NCBI GenBank assembly: GCA_037954235.1
Contig: JBBMOA010000012.1
Span: 14,191,144 to 14,255,143 of the forward strand
DNA length: 64,000 bases
Direction of reading: 5' to 3'
From: Aulostomus chinensis
Taxonomy: Eukaryota; Chordata; Actinopteri; Syngnathiformes; Aulostomidae
The number at the start of each line of letters is the position of its first letter. The stretch's first letter is position 1. The position numbers and the translations under genes are program-made. The notes beneath the pieces are model-generated. The model made no database searches, was not told the origin of the DNA, and worked only from the letters and a program-made list of their open reading frames with translations. Shown piece by piece: positions 61,858 to 64,000 of the stretch.

Positions 61858-62187
61858 TAATAGATAGATAGATGATCGATGATTGATGATAGATAGATAG
61901 ATGATCGATGATAGATGATAGATAGATAGATGATCGATGATAGATGATAGATAGATAGATGGTAGATAGATAGATAGATAGATAGATAGATGATAGATAG
62001 ATAGATGATCGATGATAGATAGATAGATGATCGATGATAGATGATAGATAGATAGATGATAGATAGATGATAGATGATCGATGATAGATGATAGATAGAT
62101 AGATAGATAGATGGTAGATAGATAGATGATCGATGATAGATAGATAGATAGATAGATGATAGATAGATAGATAGATGATAGATAGAT

Positions 62188-62246
<59 letters not shown>

Positions 62247-62490
62247 GGTAGATAGATGATCAATGATAGATAGATAGATAGATAGATGATCGATGATAGA
62301 TGATAGATAGATAGATAGATGTAGATAGATGATCAATGATAGATAGATAGATAGATAGATGATCGATGATAGATGATAGATGATAGATGATAGATAGATA
62401 GATAGATAGATGGTAGATAGATAGATGATCGATGATAGATAGATAGATAGATAGATGATAGATAGATAGATAGATGATAGATAGATAGAT

Positions 62491-62554
<64 letters not shown>

Positions 62555-63089
62555 TAGATAGACAGATAGATAGATGATAGATAGATAGATAGATGATAGA
62601 TAGATAGATAGATAGATGATAGATAGATAGATAGATAGTAGATAGATAGATGATCGATGATAGATAGATAGATGATAGATAGATAGATGGTAGATAGATA
62701 GATGATAGATAGATGATAGATAGATGATAGATAGATAGATAGATAGATGATAGATAGATAGATAGATAGATAGTAGATAGATAGATGATCGATGATAGAT
62801 AGATAGATGATAGATAGATAGATGGTAGATAGATAGATGATAGATAGATGATAGATAGATGATAGATAGATAGATAGATAGATGATAGATAGATAGATAG
62901 ATAGATAGTAGATAGATAGATGATCGATGATAGATAGATAGATGATAGATAGATAGATGGTAGATAGATAGATGATAGATAGATGATAGATAGATGATAG
63001 ATAGATAGATAGATAGATGATCGATGATAGATAGATAGATAGATAGATGATAGATAGATAGATGGTAGATAGATAGATGATAGATAGAT

Positions 63090-63128
<39 letters not shown>

Positions 63129-63130
63129 GG

Positions 63131-63175
<45 letters not shown>

Positions 63176-63290
63176 GATAGATAGATAGATAGATAGATGA
63201 TCGATGATAGATAGATAGATAGATGATAGATAGATAGATGGTAGATAGATAGATGATAGATAGATGATAGATAGATAGATAGATAGATGG

Positions 63291-63339
<49 letters not shown>

Positions 63340-63356
63340 GGTAGATAGATAGATGG

Positions 63357-63448
<92 letters not shown>

Positions 63449-63493
63449 GATAGATAGATAGATGGTAGATAGATAGATGATAGATAGATAGAT

Positions 63494-63564
<71 letters not shown>

Positions 63565-63672
63565 GATAGATAGATAGATAGATAGATAGATGATAGATAG
63601 ATAGATGGTAGATAGATAGATGGTAGATAGATAGATGATAGATAGATGATAGATAGATAGATAGATAGATGG

Positions 63673-63717
<45 letters not shown>

Positions 63718-63738
63718 GATAGATAGATAGATAGATAG
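61858..63738. repeat. GATA/TAGA tetranucleotide satellite, 1.9 kb
   Basis: Almost pure GATA units broken regularly by TGATAGATAGATGG and GATCGATGA variants. Within it a 135-bp higher-order repeat is visible (TGATCGATGA at 62651, 62786 and 62921). The long Ser-Ile-Tyr-Leu open frames on the minus strand follow simply from the absence of stops in GATA repeats and are not genes. Confidence 0.97.
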
Positions 63739-64000
63739 TCATATATACTAAAGAGAAGCACAAAACTTTTGCAAACTTGTCAAATGACAGGTATATGGGA
63801 GGAGACCATAGGTTGATGCAATGAGAAAAAACAAAAACTCCTCTTCAAGGACTTGCACCTGCAGATTGGCAAGATTGATCAATTTAACAATGACAAAACA
63901 GAGATACAAGTACATAAATAGCCCTTACATCATAAAAGCACATGCTCAATAAGGAGGCACGGTGAGTAAAAGAGTCAAAATCAGTCAATATAAGTGACAA
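63739..64000. other. Unique sequence at the right edge
   Basis: 262 bases of AT-rich sequence with nothing recognisable. Confidence 0.6.

Noticed and set aside
61811..63763. Open frames of 150, 476 and 636 codons made of Ser-Ile-Tyr-Leu repeats
   Set aside because: They arise because GATA repeats read on the minus strand contain no stop codons; no unique protein sequence is present.

Overview
The window is vertebrate nuclear DNA, most likely from a teleost fish. The base is the recognisable final coding exon of FILIP1L, the first exon of CMSS1 on the opposite strand, interrupted (intron-bearing) gene structure, and many interspersed repeats whose wording I know from fish genomes: tRNA-derived SINEs, hAT and Tigger-like MITEs, Tc1-like and non-LTR remnants, and long CA and GATA microsatellites. 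Species cannot be read from it. There is no bacterial or organellar signature, so the long open frames over simple repeats are not genes.

Layout. 1-4582: intron of FILIP1L (+), with one interspersed repeat and a short telomere-like stretch. 4583-7271: the large FILIP1L coding exon, a long coiled coil followed by a Ser/Thr/Pro-rich tail, then a 3' UTR with three candidate poly(A) signals (7561, 8300, 8387). 11427-11478: CMSS1 coding exon 1 on the minus strand, with a strong start context and a perfect splice donor; transcription from it runs leftward across the whole FILIP1L end, so the two genes overlap antisense. 11.5-24.8 kb: no gene recognised; a hAT-type foldback MITE, SINE copies and microsatellites.

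24845-42857: an 18-kb array of head-to-tail modules of about 1.0-1.5 kb, plus a 215-bp satellite module, sharing inverted ends (TTAGGGCCTGAGCC / GGCTCAGGCCCTAA) and, in many copies, a 3' hairpin just before the end. No protein is encoded. The architecture (hairpin, CTAA-T end, tandem ends) resembles a non-autonomous Helitron/helentron-like family, but this is inference. The array contains an exact-looking 4,119-bp tandem duplication and, inside each copy, a foreign 0.25-kb segment that looks like a captured promoter and first exon (two CCAAT boxes, two CRE-like half sites, a YY1-like site and a splice donor, all reading to the minus strand).

42.9-61.8 kb: a gene-poor stretch holding a broken non-LTR retrotransposon (44830-45800), a broken Tc1-like transposon (50956-51719), a 21-bp minisatellite, a Tigger-like MITE (56498-57028), a second copy of a repeat also present at 22.5 kb, and a few weak exon-like segments. 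61858-63738: a 1.9-kb GATA-type array with a 135-bp higher-order period. The only genes I am confident of are FILIP1L and CMSS1.
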